Assembly (NCBI RefSeq): GCF_024345225.1
Contig: NZ_BROD01000001.1
Location: 1,534,362-1,598,361, forward strand
DNA from: Clostridium sp. TW13
Lineage (GTDB): Bacteria > Bacillota > Clostridia > Clostridiales > Clostridiaceae
DNA: 64,000 bases
Reading direction: 5' to 3'
The notes under the pieces were generated by a model. The model searched no databases. It was not told the origin of the DNA and worked only from the letters and a program-made list of their open reading frames with translations. The position numbers and the translations under genes were made by a program. Of the stretch, positions 54,950 to 64,000 are shown one piece after another. How positions within the stretch are numbered: the first letter of the stretch is position 1; every line of letters begins with the position of its first letter.

Positions 54950-55822
54950 ATGGAAGGTATTATATTAAAAGGTATAGGTGGATTCTATTATGTAAAGACA
55001 GAGCAAGGCATAATTGAATGCAAGGCAAGAGGTAAATTTAGATATGATTCTTTAAAACCAATGGTAGGTGACAAAGTTACTATAGAAATAGATAAATCTA
55101 ATAAAGGATATATCGTGAAGATTCATGAAAGAAGTTCAGAATTAATTCGACCTACTGTTGCTAATGTAACTCAGGCTTATGTGGTTTTTGCTATAAAAAA
55201 TCCTGATATTAATTTTGATTTACTTAATAGGTTTCTAGTTTTATGTGAATACAATCATATTCATGCAAAGGTGTGTTTAAACAAAGTTGATTTATGTTCT
55301 GAAGAAGAAAAGACAGAAATAAAGGAAAAAATAAATTCTATTGGTTATGATGTATGCTTTATTAATGCAAAAAAACATATTATGCTAGAAAGTCTTAAGG
55401 AAGGGTTAGCAGGAAATGTTACTGTGTTATGTGGTCCTTCAGGAGCAGGAAAATCAACATTAATAAATGCATTATCAGAAAGTATACACATGGAAACTGG
55501 TGAAATTAGTGAAAAGATTGGGAGAGGTAAGCATACAACTAGGCATAGTGAACTTATTGAAATCAATGAAGGTTTTTTAGTAGATACACCAGGCTTCTCT
55601 ACTTTAACCATGGACTTTATTGATAAAGATCAACTTAAATTTGCTTTTCCAGAGTTTGAAGAGTATTATGATAAATGCAAATTTAGAGGATGTAATCATT
55701 ATAAGGAACCAAATTGTGCTGTGAAAAAAGCAGTTGAAGAGGGAAAAATAAATAAAAGTAGATATGATTTTTATATAAGAACATTTGAAGAATTACTGAA
55801 TGGGAGGAATGCAAAATGGTAA
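54950..55822 (+). CDS. rsgA: Ribosome small-subunit GTPase RsgA
   Basis: A 290-aa circularly permuted GTPase of late 30S maturation. An N-terminal OB fold precedes G4 (LNKVDLC), then G1 ([12 protein letters not shown]), TTRHS and G3 (DTPGFSTL). The C-terminal zinc knuckle is [17 protein letters not shown]. It starts a new transcription unit after the prkC terminator; the stop overlaps rpe. Ribosome site TTGGAGG. Confidence 0.95.
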   Translation: MEGIILKGIGGFYYVKTEQGIIECKARGKFRYDSLKPMVGDKVTIEIDKSNKGYIVKIHERSSELIRPTVANVTQAYVVFAIKNPDINFDLLNRFLVLCEYNHIHAKVCLNKVDLCSEEEKTEIKEKINSIGYDVCFINAKKHIMLESLKEGLAGNVTVLCGPSGAGKSTLINALSESIHMETGEISEKIGRGKHTTRHSELIEINEGFLVDTPGFSTLTMDFIDKDQLKFAFPEFEEYYDKCKFRGCNHYKEPNCAVKKAVEEGKINKSRYDFYIRTFEELLNGRNAKW

Positions 55823-56466
55823 TATTATCACCGTCAATTTTAGCAGCTGATTTTAAAAGATTAGGAGAACAGGTTTCAAGATTGGATAAGTCTGGAGCAG
55901 AATTTATTCACATTGATGTAATGGATGGAAATTTTGTGCCAAATATTTCTTTAGGGTTTCCTGTAATAAAGTCAATAAGAGAAATAACTAAGAAGGTTTT
56001 TGATGTACATTTAATGATTGAACAACCTTCAAAATATATTGATGAGTTTATAGCATGTGGTGCAGATATGATTACAATACATTATGAAGCAGATAAACAT
56101 ATAGATAGAACCATAAACTACATTAAGAGCAAAGGTTGTAAAGTTGGAATAGCTTTAAATCCTGGCACACCTACTTGCGTTATAAAGGATTTGATTCCTC
56201 AGTTAGACATGGTACTTATAATGTCTGTAAATCCTGGATTTGGAGGACAAAAATTCATAGAGTATAGCAAAGATAAAATTAAAGAAGTATCTTTAATGGC
56301 TAAAAATATAGGCAAGGATTTACTAATCGAAGTAGATGGAGGAGTTGATCCAACTAATATTAAGAGTTTAGTAGAATGCGGTGCCAATGTTCTTGTAGCA
56401 GGATCTGCTGTATTCAAAGATGATAAAATAGAGGAAAATATAGATAACTTAAGAAAGGCATTATGA
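55816..56466 (+). CDS. rpe: Ribulose-phosphate 3-epimerase
   Basis: A 216-aa TIM-barrel enzyme that interconverts ribulose 5-phosphate and xylulose 5-phosphate. [30 protein letters not shown] (metal-binding His and Asp), [12 protein letters not shown] and [10 protein letters not shown] are invariant motifs. It overlaps rsgA by 7 bases and is followed by thiN after 3. Ribosome site GGGAGGAA. Confidence 0.95.
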   Translation: MVILSPSILAADFKRLGEQVSRLDKSGAEFIHIDVMDGNFVPNISLGFPVIKSIREITKKVFDVHLMIEQPSKYIDEFIACGADMITIHYEADKHIDRTINYIKSKGCKVGIALNPGTPTCVIKDLIPQLDMVLIMSVNPGFGGQKFIEYSKDKIKEVSLMAKNIGKDLLIEVDGGVDPTNIKSLVECGANVLVAGSAVFKDDKIEENIDNLRKAL

Positions 56467-56469
56467 TTT

Positions 56470-57099
56470 ATGAAATGTGTAATTGTTGCAGGAGGAACTG
56501 AGCCAAAGGAAGAACAGTTTAAAAATCAGATTAATGATGCTGAGCTATTAATCGCTGCAGATAGAGGTGCTGAGGTTTTTTACAAATATAATATAAATCC
56601 TAATTTAATGATGGGAGATTTTGATTCTATAGATTTAGATGTTCTAAATACGTTTAAAAAAATAGACACAATTAGATTTATGCCAGAAAAAGATTATACT
56701 GATAGCTGTTTAGCTCTAAATAAGGCTATTGAGTTAGGAGCATCTGAGATAGCATTACTTGGATTTACTGGTACAAGACTAGACCATTGTTTTGGAAATA
56801 TAGGATTATTAAAGTTGGCTTTAGAGAATAAGATTGATTGCAAAATAATAGATAATAATAATGAAATTTTTGCAATTAATAAGAGTACTACGATATTTGG
56901 TGAATGCGGTACATATTTTTCATTATTAGCTTTTAGTGATGATGTAAGAAATCTTTGTATTAAGAGAGCTAAGTATGAGTTGTTTAATTATGATTTAAAG
57001 ATGGGTGATGGTAGGACAATCTCTAATGAGTTTTTAGATGAGCCTGTAGAACTTACCTTTGATTCAGGTACAATGCTGGTTTTTTATTCAAAAGATTAA
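56470..57099 (+). CDS. thiN: Thiamine pyrophosphokinase
   Basis: A 209-aa enzyme that converts thiamine plus ATP to thiamine diphosphate. MGDFDSI (metal site), PEKDYTDSCLALN, and LLGFTGTRLDHCFGNI are the family motifs. No TPP riboswitch is seen. It starts 3 bases after rpe and terminates in a long hairpin. Confidence 0.93.
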   Translation: MKCVIVAGGTEPKEEQFKNQINDAELLIAADRGAEVFYKYNINPNLMMGDFDSIDLDVLNTFKKIDTIRFMPEKDYTDSCLALNKAIELGASEIALLGFTGTRLDHCFGNIGLLKLALENKIDCKIIDNNNEIFAINKSTTIFGECGTYFSLLAFSDDVRNLCIKRAKYELFNYDLKMGDGRTISNEFLDEPVELTFDSGTMLVFYSKD

Positions 57100-57102
57100 T
57101 TT

Positions 57103-57172
57103 AAAGGTCATTATTATAGTAAAGCTCGCATAAAATAATGTGAAGGTTGCTATAATAATGACTTTATTTTTT
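57103..57172 (+). terminator. Long-stem terminator after thiN
   Basis: A roughly 19-bp stem (57103-57122 with 57147-57165; core TCATTATTATAG) with one bulge, followed by TATTTTTTATT. Confidence 0.8.
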
Positions 57173-57278
57173 ATTTATGTAGTTAAAATAGCATTTAAAT
57201 AATGATTTTATAGTAATTTTATAGTGACCTTTAAGAATATATTATTAGTATAATATATAGTAAGAAGGGGGAATAACT

Positions 57279-57353
57279 TTGAGAATAGTGGCTATAAAAT
57301 TGCCTAAATTTTTATCCAATATATTAAGACTATTTATAAGGAAGAGTAAATAA
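57279..57353 (+). CDS. spoVM: Stage V sporulation protein M (SpoVM)
   Basis: A 24-aa amphipathic helix, far below usual gene-size limits. It reads MRIVAIKLPKFLSN and then ILRLFIRKSK; the 'IKLPKFL' core matches SpoVM, which binds the convex forespore membrane and directs coat assembly. The start is TTG at 57279, preceded by AAGAAGGGGG. It lies between thiN and rpmB exactly as expected. The 179-base gap upstream holds its promoter. Confidence 0.92.
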   Translation: MRIVAIKLPKFLSNILRLFIRKSK

Positions 57354-57419
57354 ACACTACATACTCTTGTAAGATGAGGAAAATAGGAATAGATGTATTG
57401 GTGGAAAGTATGTAAAAAT

Positions 57420-57452
57420 AAAAAAATGCAGGTGTAAATCCTGCATTTTTAA
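57420..57452. terminator. Bidirectional terminator between spoVM and rpmB
   Basis: AAAAATGCAGG (57422-57432) pairs perfectly with CCTGCATTTTT (57440-57450). Confidence 0.88.
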
Positions 57453-57644
57453 TTATACAGCTCTTTGTACCTTACCTGAACGTAAGCATCTTGTACAAAC
57501 ATGAACAGTTTTTGGTGTACCGTTAACTACTGCCTTAATTCTCTTTATGTTTGGTGCCCACTTTCTCTTTGATTGACGATGAGAGTGGCTGAATTGAACA
57601 CCTGAAACAACGCCTTTACCGCATACTTCACACTTTCTTGACAT
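57453..57644 (-). CDS. rpmB: 50S ribosomal protein L28
   Basis: A 63-aa L28 with the zinc-binding (C+) form: CEVCGKG near the start and CTRCLRSGKV at the end. QFSHSHRQSKRKW is the conserved middle. ATG 57644 follows AAGGAGGTG by 6 bases; codons upstream belong to the leader. It is transcribed against the flow of the surrounding operon, its normal orientation in clostridia. Confidence 0.96.
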   Translation of the reverse strand: MSRKCEVCGKGVVSGVQFSHSHRQSKRKWAPNIKRIKAVVNGTPKTVHVCTRCLRSGKVQRAV

Positions 57645-57984
57645 TAAAAACACCTCCTTGTCTGAGTGCTATACTCTTCAATAGGACAAATAACATTTTA
57701 TCACAAAGTCTAATGGATTTGCAAGTAAAATATGAAGATTAAATAGTAATATATTAATAAATAGCATCAAAGTATTAATTTGCTAAGATTGTGATACAAG
57801 TATTGACAAAATTAGATTATAATTATTTACATTTTCGTTACTGTGAGTTAAAATAATATCTGGCTATAGATGTTTAGCATAGTAATTTGTTCTTTAAAAG
57901 AGAACATCTTCTGCTATATAGCTTGAATAAAAAGGATTAATAATATAGAATATACTATATAGATAAATCAAGGAGGAATCCGAA
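57645..57984. other. Divergent promoter region of rpmB and yloU
   Basis: 340 bases without a gene. TTGACA at 57803-57808 on the plus strand is a likely -35 for yloU. GTTCT/AGAAC around 57889-57906 forms a small hairpin. No ORF or riboswitch class recognised. Confidence 0.5.
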
Positions 57985-58332
57985 ATGGTTGGATTTGAAA
58001 ATGAACATGGTCAAATTACTTACTCAGAAGAAGTATTAGGCAAGATTGTTGGACTTTCAACAATGGAGTGCTATGGTGTAGTAGGAATGGTTTCAAAAAA
58101 TGCAACAGAGGGTCTATGGGAACTAATTAAAGTTGAAAACTTAAGCAAAGGTGTTAAGATATCAATTAAAGAAAATAAGTTAATAATAGATTTATTTGTT
58201 ATGATTGAATATGGAACAAAGGTTTCTGTAATTGCAAGTAATATTATTCAAAAAGTAAGATATAATGTTGAGAACTATACAGGGTTAAAGGTATCTTCTA
58301 TTACTGTTAACGTGCAAGCTGTAAGGGTTTAG
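57985..58332 (+). CDS. yloU: Asp23/Gls24 family protein (YloU)
   Basis: A 115-aa Asp23/DUF322 protein: SEEVLGKIVGLSTMECYGVVGM at the start and YTGLKVSSITVNVQAV at the end. The family forms membrane-associated assemblies linked to envelope stress. It lies 11 bases before fakA, as in Bacillus (yloU-yloV). Ribosome site AAGGAGGA. Confidence 0.92.
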   Translation: MVGFENEHGQITYSEEVLGKIVGLSTMECYGVVGMVSKNATEGLWELIKVENLSKGVKISIKENKLIIDLFVMIEYGTKVSVIASNIIQKVRYNVENYTGLKVSSITVNVQAVRV

Positions 58333-58343
58333 GAGGTAAAAAA

Positions 58344-60014
58344 ATGAAGTGTACTAAAATTAATGGCATAAATTTCTACAATATGGTTATCCATGGAAGC
58401 AATAAACTTGAGGAGCAAAGTGATTTTGTTAATGCATTAAATGTCTTTCCAGTACCAGATGGAGACACAGGCACAAATATGTCAATGACTTTTAAAGCTG
58501 CTGTAAAAGAAATAGAAAAAATGAATAGTGAATCAATTGGAGAAGTATCTAAAAAATTAGCTAAAGGTGCTTTAATGGGAGCGAGAGGTAACTCAGGAGT
58601 CATTCTTTCTCAAATTTTTAGAGGAATTTCCAAAGGATTTGAAGGAAAAGTTGAAGTAGATGCTAAAGAGTTAGCTTTAGCTTTAAGAGAGGGTTGTAAT
58701 TCCGCATACAAGGCAGTAATGAGACCTACAGAAGGAACTATTTTAACGATTATAAGAGCAGCAGCTGAAGCAGCAGAAAAGGCTGTTGAAAGTAATTCAA
58801 GAATAGATATAACAGAATTAATGCAAGTTGTAGCTAGAGAAAGTAAAATCATGTTGGACAAAACACCAGACATGTTACCTGCTTTGAAACAAGCAAAAGT
58901 AGTGGATTCAGGTGGAACAGGGCTTCTTATTATTCTTCAAGGAATGTATGAAGTTTTAAGAGATGGAATTGAAGCATCAATTCAAAACTTTGCGCCTAAA
59001 GGAGAAGGTGCTTCTGCAGTAAACAGCTCTGCAGCCAATAATTTAGCTAGTCATGAAATTAAATTTGGATATTGTACTGAATTTATTATTTTGGGAGATG
59101 CAAACAAGGCAAATAATTTTAAAAACAGCATAGAACATTTAGGGGATTCTATGGTGGTAGTTGGATATGAAGATGTAATAAAGGTTCATATTCATACAAA
59201 TGATCCAGGAGCAGTTCTATCTAAGGCGATAAAGCTAGGAGAATTATCAAAGCTTAAGATTGATAATATGAGAGAAGAACATAGAAATATGTTAACTGAA
59301 CAAGAACAGGGACAACAAGAAGCTTCTATTTCAGTTGATACAGTAGAGACTGAAAAGAAAAAGTATGCTTTTATATCAGTAGCTATGGGTGAAGGTATAA
59401 GAGATATATTCTCTGATTTAGGTGTGGACTATGTTATAGAAGGCGGCCAAACTATGAATCCAAGTACAGAAGATATAGTTAACTGTATTGATAAATTAAA
59501 TGCTGAACATGTATTTGTACTTCCAAATAATAAAAATATTATTATGGCAGCTAATTTGGCAGCTGATGTATCTGAAAGGAATGTGCATGTGATTCCTACT
59601 AAAACAATTCCACAAGGTATTACATGTGTTACAATGTTTGATCCTAAAGCAGAAGTTGAAGAAAATATTGAAATATTAAATAATGCAATAGAATCTGTGA
59701 AGAGTGCCTCAGTTACTTATGCAGTTAGAGATACTGAAATGGATGGAATTGAAATCAAAGAAGGAAACATACTGGGGTTGGAAGAAAGCAAGATAAAAGA
59801 AGTTGGAAACGATAAGTTTGAAGTTACAAGAAAGCTTGTAGAAAATATGGTGACTGAAGATAGTGAACTTATTACAATCTTCTATGGAGAAGATTGTAAT
59901 GAAGATGAAGTAAATGACTTTGTATCTGAACTTGAAGATAAATATGAAGATTTAGATGTTCAATGTTATTCAGGTAAGCAACCGTTGTATTATTTCATAT
60001 TATCAGTTGAGTAA
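58344..60014 (+). CDS. fakA: Fatty-acid kinase catalytic subunit FakA (YloV, DAK2)
   Basis: A 556-aa kinase that phosphorylates FakB-bound fatty acids for membrane lipid synthesis. The N-terminal DhaL/DAK2 domain has FPVPDGDTGTNMS (metal-binding Asp) and ALMGARGNSGVILSQ; a middle zinc-like domain and a C-terminal FakB-interaction part follow. No FakB gene is in the window. It feeds acyl-phosphate to PlsY, encoded at 9928. Ribosome site GGAGG. Confidence 0.9.
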   Translation: MKCTKINGINFYNMVIHGSNKLEEQSDFVNALNVFPVPDGDTGTNMSMTFKAAVKEIEKMNSESIGEVSKKLAKGALMGARGNSGVILSQIFRGISKGFEGKVEVDAKELALALREGCNSAYKAVMRPTEGTILTIIRAAAEAAEKAVESNSRIDITELMQVVARESKIMLDKTPDMLPALKQAKVVDSGGTGLLIILQGMYEVLRDGIEASIQNFAPKGEGASAVNSSAANNLASHEIKFGYCTEFIILGDANKANNFKNSIEHLGDSMVVVGYEDVIKVHIHTNDPGAVLSKAIKLGELSKLKIDNMREEHRNMLTEQEQGQQEASISVDTVETEKKKYAFISVAMGEGIRDIFSDLGVDYVIEGGQTMNPSTEDIVNCIDKLNAEHVFVLPNNKNIIMAANLAADVSERNVHVIPTKTIPQGITCVTMFDPKAEVEENIEILNNAIESVKSASVTYAVRDTEMDGIEIKEGNILGLEESKIKEVGNDKFEVTRKLVENMVTEDSELITIFYGEDCNEDEVNDFVSELEDKYEDLDVQCYSGKQPLYYFILSVE

Positions 60015-60015
60015 G

Positions 60016-60041
60016 AAAAGCGACCTAGTCGCTTTTTTATT
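60016..60041 (+). terminator. Terminator after fakA
   Basis: AAAAGCGAC-cta-GTCGCTTTTTT, a short perfect hairpin with six T's. Confidence 0.85.
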
Positions 60042-60068
60042 CTATTAAACAAAAATGGAGCAAAATCA

Positions 60069-62102
60069 ATGAATCTATATGATGATATTAAATTTATAAA
60101 AGGTGTTGGCCCAAAGTTTGAAGAAAAGTTGAATAAGTGTGGCATATATAATGTTCTAGATATGTTGCTATATTTTCCTAGGGATTATCAATATATTAGT
60201 GGAAATATAGATGTATCAGAAATTAATGAAGAAGAAAAAATAATTTTAAGCTGTAAAGTAGTTAGAATAAATAAGTCTTTCAGAACTAGAACGGGCAAGA
60301 TTATGACTGAAGTTGATTTTACATATGCAAATCATAATATTACTGCCATTTGGTTTAATACCCCCTATATTATTAAAAACTTTGTTTTGGGTAATGTTTA
60401 TAACCTTATGGGAAAGTTTAAATTAAAGGGGAGTAAATTTGAGGTAATAAGTCCTCAAGTAACTTGTAATGAATCAGTGGAAAAGGAGATAATACCGATT
60501 TATCCGCTTAAGGGTGATCTTACTAATAAGTCTTTGTATAAGATTTTAAGTTATGCAATAGAAAATGTTAAAATTATTGATAACATGCCAGATAATATTA
60601 TTAAAAAATATAATTTGTGCAGTCTAGAGCAAGCAGTGAGAGAAATACATTTTCCTAGTAGCAATGATTTACTACAAGCAGCTATTACTCGGTTGAAGTT
60701 TCAGGAATTATTTAATTATTCTATGAAACTGCTATTGTTAAAGAAAAGGTTAAAGACAAATGGAAATGGGATTCAATACAGTATTTCTAGCGAACTTTCT
60801 ATATTAAAGGAAAAATTACCCTTTGAGCTTACTGAAGCACAAAATAAAGTTGTGAGAGAAATTCTATTGGATGCCAAGAAAAAAACTCCTATGAATAGAT
60901 TGGTTCAAGGAGATGTTGGTAGTGGAAAAACTATTGTAGCTATAATTGCAATGTTTAATGCCTACAAAAATGGTTATCAAGTTGCAATGATGGCTCCTAC
61001 AGAAATTTTGGCAAAGCAGCATTATGTAGAGATAAAAAATGTATTAAAGGATTTTGATATTGATGTAGAATTACTAACAGGAAGTACTTCGGCTAAGGAA
61101 AAAGTTAGAATTAAAGAAAAAATAGCAACAGGAAATCCTTTAATTGCTGTAGGAACTCATGCTCTTATACAAAAAGATGTAGAGTTTAGTAGGTTAGGCT
61201 TAGCAATTACAGATGAGCAACATAGGTTTGGAGTTGAGCAAAGAAGTAAACTTACTAATAGTACAGATAAAGCGGATGTGCTAGTAATGACGGCAACTCC
61301 AATACCAAGAACTCTTGCTTTATATCTTTATTCTGATTTAGATGTATCAATTATTGATCAATTGCCACCAGGAAGAAAGGCTATTAAAACTGAATTGTTT
61401 AGAGAATCCAACAGAAATGCAGCTTATGATTTTGTACTAGAAGAGATAGAAAAAGGCAGGCAGGCTTATATTGTTTGTCCGTTAATTGAAGATTTAGAGG
61501 AAAATAAACTTAACTCAGTTGAAAGTTTATATGAAGAGTTATCAACTAGCATATTTAAAGGCTATAAAGTTGAGATGATGCATGGAAAATTGAAGGCAAA
61601 AGAAAAAAATGATATTATTGATAGATTTAAAAATAATGAAACACAGGTTCTTATTTCAACTACAGTTATAGAGGTTGGTGTCAATGTTCCTAATGCGTCA
61701 TGCATGGTTATTGAGAATGCAGAAAGATTTGGTTTGGCTCAACTTCACCAATTAAGAGGAAGAGTTGGAAGAGGACAATATCAATCCTACTGTATTCTAA
61801 TTGCTAATATAAAATCAAAAGTAACAGAAAAACGTATGAATATTATGACTGAAAGCACAGATGGATTTTATATTTCTGAACAAGATTTTAAGCTAAGAGG
61901 AACTGGTGAGATGTTTGGTTTTAGACAAAGCGGTGATAGCGGACTATTATTAGCAGATTTTGTTGAGGATATTAATATGCTAAAATGTGCCTATAATGAA
62001 GCTAAACTATTAATCAATAGTGAAGATGGAAAGATTAAAGAATTATGTGTTTCTATAGAGAAAAGTTTAGTAAAAAGCAGCAAGTTTATTTGCTTTAATT
62101 AA
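60069..62102 (+). CDS. recG: ATP-dependent DNA helicase RecG
   Basis: A 677-aa fork-remodelling helicase. An N-terminal wedge/OB domain (about 1-200) is followed by helicase motifs: QGDVGSGKT (Walker A), DEQHRFGV (box II), MTATPIPRTLA (motif III) and QLRGRVGRG (motif VI). It reverses stalled forks and resolves R-loops and branched DNA. It lies 54 bases after fakA. Start ATG has weak GGAGC upstream. Confidence 0.95.
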   Translation: MNLYDDIKFIKGVGPKFEEKLNKCGIYNVLDMLLYFPRDYQYISGNIDVSEINEEEKIILSCKVVRINKSFRTRTGKIMTEVDFTYANHNITAIWFNTPYIIKNFVLGNVYNLMGKFKLKGSKFEVISPQVTCNESVEKEIIPIYPLKGDLTNKSLYKILSYAIENVKIIDNMPDNIIKKYNLCSLEQAVREIHFPSSNDLLQAAITRLKFQELFNYSMKLLLLKKRLKTNGNGIQYSISSELSILKEKLPFELTEAQNKVVREILLDAKKKTPMNRLVQGDVGSGKTIVAIIAMFNAYKNGYQVAMMAPTEILAKQHYVEIKNVLKDFDIDVELLTGSTSAKEKVRIKEKIATGNPLIAVGTHALIQKDVEFSRLGLAITDEQHRFGVEQRSKLTNSTDKADVLVMTATPIPRTLALYLYSDLDVSIIDQLPPGRKAIKTELFRESNRNAAYDFVLEEIEKGRQAYIVCPLIEDLEENKLNSVESLYEELSTSIFKGYKVEMMHGKLKAKEKNDIIDRFKNNETQVLISTTVIEVGVNVPNASCMVIENAERFGLAQLHQLRGRVGRGQYQSYCILIANIKSKVTEKRMNIMTESTDGFYISEQDFKLRGTGEMFGFRQSGDSGLLLADFVEDINMLKCAYNEAKLLINSEDGKIKELCVSIEKSLVKSSKFICFN

Positions 62103-62146
62103 AATATCATATACTCGATTTGAGTTTTACTTAGGAGGACGAATAA

Positions 62147-62704
62147 ATGAGAATTATTTCAGGAAAAGCTAGGGGAAAGAAAATATTATCTCCAGCAACA
62201 TATGAAACAAGACCTACATTAGATAGAGTGAAGGAAGCTATGTTTAACATAATACAAACTTATGTCCCAGGAGCTACAGTTATTGACGTTTTTTCTGGCA
62301 CTGGAAGTTTAGCCTTAGAAGCTGCTAGCAGAGGCGCAAAAGAATGCTACTTAGTGGATAAAAGTCCAGTTACATTTCCTATTCTAAAGCAAAATGTAGA
62401 AAATCTTAAATTTGGTGACTTTTGTTTTCCATTAAATATGGATGCATATGCAGCCTTAGAGTATGTATGGAAAAAAGGTAAGAAATTTGATATAATTTTT
62501 GTAGATCCACCTTATATGAAGAATTTAATCCCTAAAGCTATTGAAATTATAGACGAAAAAGAATTGTTAGTTAAAGATGGTATCATAGTTACCAAAATAG
62601 ATACCAGAGAAGAAATTTATGAAGGTACAGACAGGATTAAACTAACTAGGAGCAAAAAGTATGGTCAAACAACTGTTTGTTTTTACAAGATAGAGGAGGA
62701 CTAA
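62147..62704 (+). CDS. rsmD: 16S rRNA (guanine966-N2)-methyltransferase RsmD
   Basis: A 185-aa enzyme. [12 protein letters not shown] and [14 protein letters not shown] start the protein, [12 protein letters not shown] is the SAM site and FVDPPYM the catalytic D/NPPY motif. It methylates G966 of 16S rRNA. It is one base ahead of coaD, the standard rsmD-coaD pair. Ribosome site AGGAGG. Confidence 0.95.
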   Translation: MRIISGKARGKKILSPATYETRPTLDRVKEAMFNIIQTYVPGATVIDVFSGTGSLALEAASRGAKECYLVDKSPVTFPILKQNVENLKFGDFCFPLNMDAYAALEYVWKKGKKFDIIFVDPPYMKNLIPKAIEIIDEKELLVKDGIIVTKIDTREEIYEGTDRIKLTRSKKYGQTTVCFYKIEED

Positions 62705-62705
62705 A

Positions 62706-63185
62706 ATGAAAATAGCTGTTTACCCAGGAAGTTTTGACCCAATTACTAATGGTCATTTAGATGTTATAGAGAGAGGAACTAAGATTTTTGATAAGTTAAT
62801 AGTTGCAGTTCTTATTAACGATGCAAAAAAAGGTCTTTTCGATTATGAAGAACGAGTTGAACTAATAAGAAAGGTTACAAAGCATTTACCTAATGTAGAA
62901 GTTGAATGTTTTGATGGTCTTTTAGTGGATTTCATGGAACAAAAAGATGCGACAGTTATCTTAAAAGGACTTAGAGCTATGTCTGACTTTGAGTATGAGT
63001 TCCAAATGGCTCTTATGAATAAAAAGTTAGATAATGAGATAGAAACTTTATTTATGATGACTAATGCACAATATTCATATTTAAGTTCATCAGCCGTTAA
63101 ACAGGTTGTTAAATTTGGGGGCTGCATAAAAGGATTAGTTCCTGATATAGTAATTCCAGCATTAGTGAAAAAAATGAAAGATTAA
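62706..63185 (+). CDS. coaD: Phosphopantetheine adenylyltransferase
   Basis: A 159-aa enzyme making dephospho-CoA from 4'-phosphopantetheine and [22 protein letters not shown] includes the (T/S)xGH nucleotide-binding motif, and [10 protein letters not shown] the ISSS-like segment. Coupled to rsmD, one base upstream, with GAGGA inside the rsmD end. Confidence 0.96.
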   Translation: MKIAVYPGSFDPITNGHLDVIERGTKIFDKLIVAVLINDAKKGLFDYEERVELIRKVTKHLPNVEVECFDGLLVDFMEQKDATVILKGLRAMSDFEYEFQMALMNKKLDNEIETLFMMTNAQYSYLSSSAVKQVVKFGGCIKGLVPDIVIPALVKKMKD

Positions 63186-63219
63186 ATTAAGTTATATTTT
63201 TACAGGGGGAGGAGATAGC

Positions 63220-63762
63220 ATGAATAAATCTGATAGAATGGACATTGTAGAATTGTTAGAGTATCTTCAAGATTTAATAGAAAATTCTTCAAAGGTTCCC
63301 ATAACAGGTAAAGTTATTTTAGATAAAAAAGAGATTTTAGAAGTAATTGAGCAAATAATAAATTATCTACCAGATGAATTTAAGAAAGCTCAATGGGTTA
63401 TGGGTGAAAAGGATAGAATATTATCAGAAGCCAAAAAAGAGCATGAGACTATAAAAGCAGAAACTTTGTCTTTGATGAAGAAGCAGGTGGAAAATCACGA
63501 TATTGTTAAGGAAGCACAACTAAAAGCACAGGATATAATAACTCAAGCTCAAAGAGAAGCTAAGGAAATGAGATTAGGGGCTAGAGATTATGCTGATGAA
63601 GTGTTATCTCAACTGGAAAATGAAATAAATCAAACTACAGGTGCAATTTTAAATAAGATTAAAATTGATGTAGAAGGTTTTGCTACACAATTTTCTGATG
63701 ATATGAGCAAAACCTCTGGATCAATAAGAAAAAATATAAAAGAATTAAGAGATATGAAATAG
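63220..63762 (+). CDS. Clostridial coiled-coil 'ATPase' protein
   Basis: A 180-aa hydrophilic protein. Residues about 55-150 form a long coiled coil rich in Lys, Glu and Ala (QREAKEMRLGARDYADEVL). It resembles V-type ATPase subunit E/DivIVA-like proteins often named 'ATPase' beside coaD in clostridia, but it has no P-loop and no known role. A start region TVDIVELLEYLQDL-like segment (residues 7-20) is its conserved part. Ribosome site GGGGAGG. Confidence 0.7.
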   Translation: MNKSDRMDIVELLEYLQDLIENSSKVPITGKVILDKKEILEVIEQIINYLPDEFKKAQWVMGEKDRILSEAKKEHETIKAETLSLMKKQVENHDIVKEAQLKAQDIITQAQREAKEMRLGARDYADEVLSQLENEINQTTGAILNKIKIDVEGFATQFSDDMSKTSGSIRKNIKELRDMK

Positions 63763-64000
63763 TTTATATACTAAAACACATAATACTAATAGTAATGATA
63801 TCAAAAGTTCTAGCCCTAAATACAGCGGTAGTGTTGGCGAAGAATTAGCGAAAGTAGTTACTGTAGTTGGAATGAAAGAATATGTTATTAGACTAAGTAC
63901 GGAAGCTATGGCTCCCTGTAATAGTTTTAAAATAACATATTTTTTTATGTTTAAATTGTACTTATATAAAAATGCGTTGACTTGAGCTATTACTGATATA
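63763..64000. other. Window end: intergenic, no gene supported
   Basis: One plus-strand frame is open for about 70 codons (KYSGSVGEELAKVVTVVG in its middle) but has no ATG with a ribosome site until near the end, and no recognised family. It may be a fragment of a decayed gene, or chance in AT-rich DNA. Confidence 0.25.

Noticed and set aside
63763..64000. A coding gene at the window's right end
   Set aside because: The open frame lacks a start with a ribosome site and shows no family; listed only as intergenic.

Overview
The window comes from a low-GC Firmicute, almost certainly a Clostridium sensu stricto (C. beijerinckii/C. butyricum-like). Reasons: AT-rich DNA with strong GGAGG ribosome binding sites, frequent TTG/GTG starts, a hydroxylamine reductase (hcp), a sporulation gene (spoVM), and the conserved clostridial order yicC-remA-gmk-rpoZ-coaBC-priA-def-fmt-rsmB-rlmN-prpC-prkC-rsgA-rpe-thiN-spoVM-rpmB-yloU-fakA-recG-rsmD-coaD on the right.

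Region 1 (1-4.35 kb) is the end of a Tn554-family transposon: the 3' end of tnpA, complete tnpB (tyrosine recombinase) and tnpC. They are followed by a tightly overlapping three-gene cargo (a TIGR04255-like protein, a 68-aa protein and a ComEC-like metallo-beta-lactamase-fold hydrolase), a terminator and a cluster of four TTATACAC octamers. The cargo is the best candidate here for an undescribed, perhaps defensive, module. Region 2 (4.5-13.4 kb) is accessory: a P-loop kinase, a DUF2829/Tad2-like small protein, a lipoprotein, membrane proteins, an APH-like kinase, a VanZ-RDD fusion, a DUF692 enzyme upstream of plsY, and a CorA variant.

Region 3 (13.5-25.5 kb) holds a compact AmmeMemoRadiSam unit (a Memo-AMMECR1 fusion plus a radical SAM protein). 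It also holds a phage-type amidase/holin pair, a secreted M15 peptidase, a NERD protein, an XRE regulator, a MATE exporter and topB. Region 4 (25.7-32.1 kb) is an arsenic island. The arsR-arsD-arsA-arsC-acr3 operon carries a GC-rich, hairpin-dense element between arsA and arsC. It converges on a second operon, MarR-methyltransferase-PAT-like acetyltransferase, which sits behind a 45-bp near-perfect palindrome and looks like an organoarsenical add-on.

Region 5 (32.2-42.8 kb) has two drug-exporter/repressor pairs whose operators can be read directly (a PadR pair with ATGT-N8-ACAT sites, and a TetR/LmrA pair with LmrA/YxaF-like boxes). It also has trmB, hcp behind a GTAAC-N4-GTTAC palindrome centred at about -41.5, an asparaginase, and a guanine-type purine riboswitch controlling an NCS2 purine permease. 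Region 6 (42.9-63.8 kb) is the housekeeping cluster for nucleotide, CoA, translation, stalk-kinase signalling and DNA repair functions, ordinary apart from the unusually small spoVM gene. No tRNA, rRNA or CRISPR array was seen.
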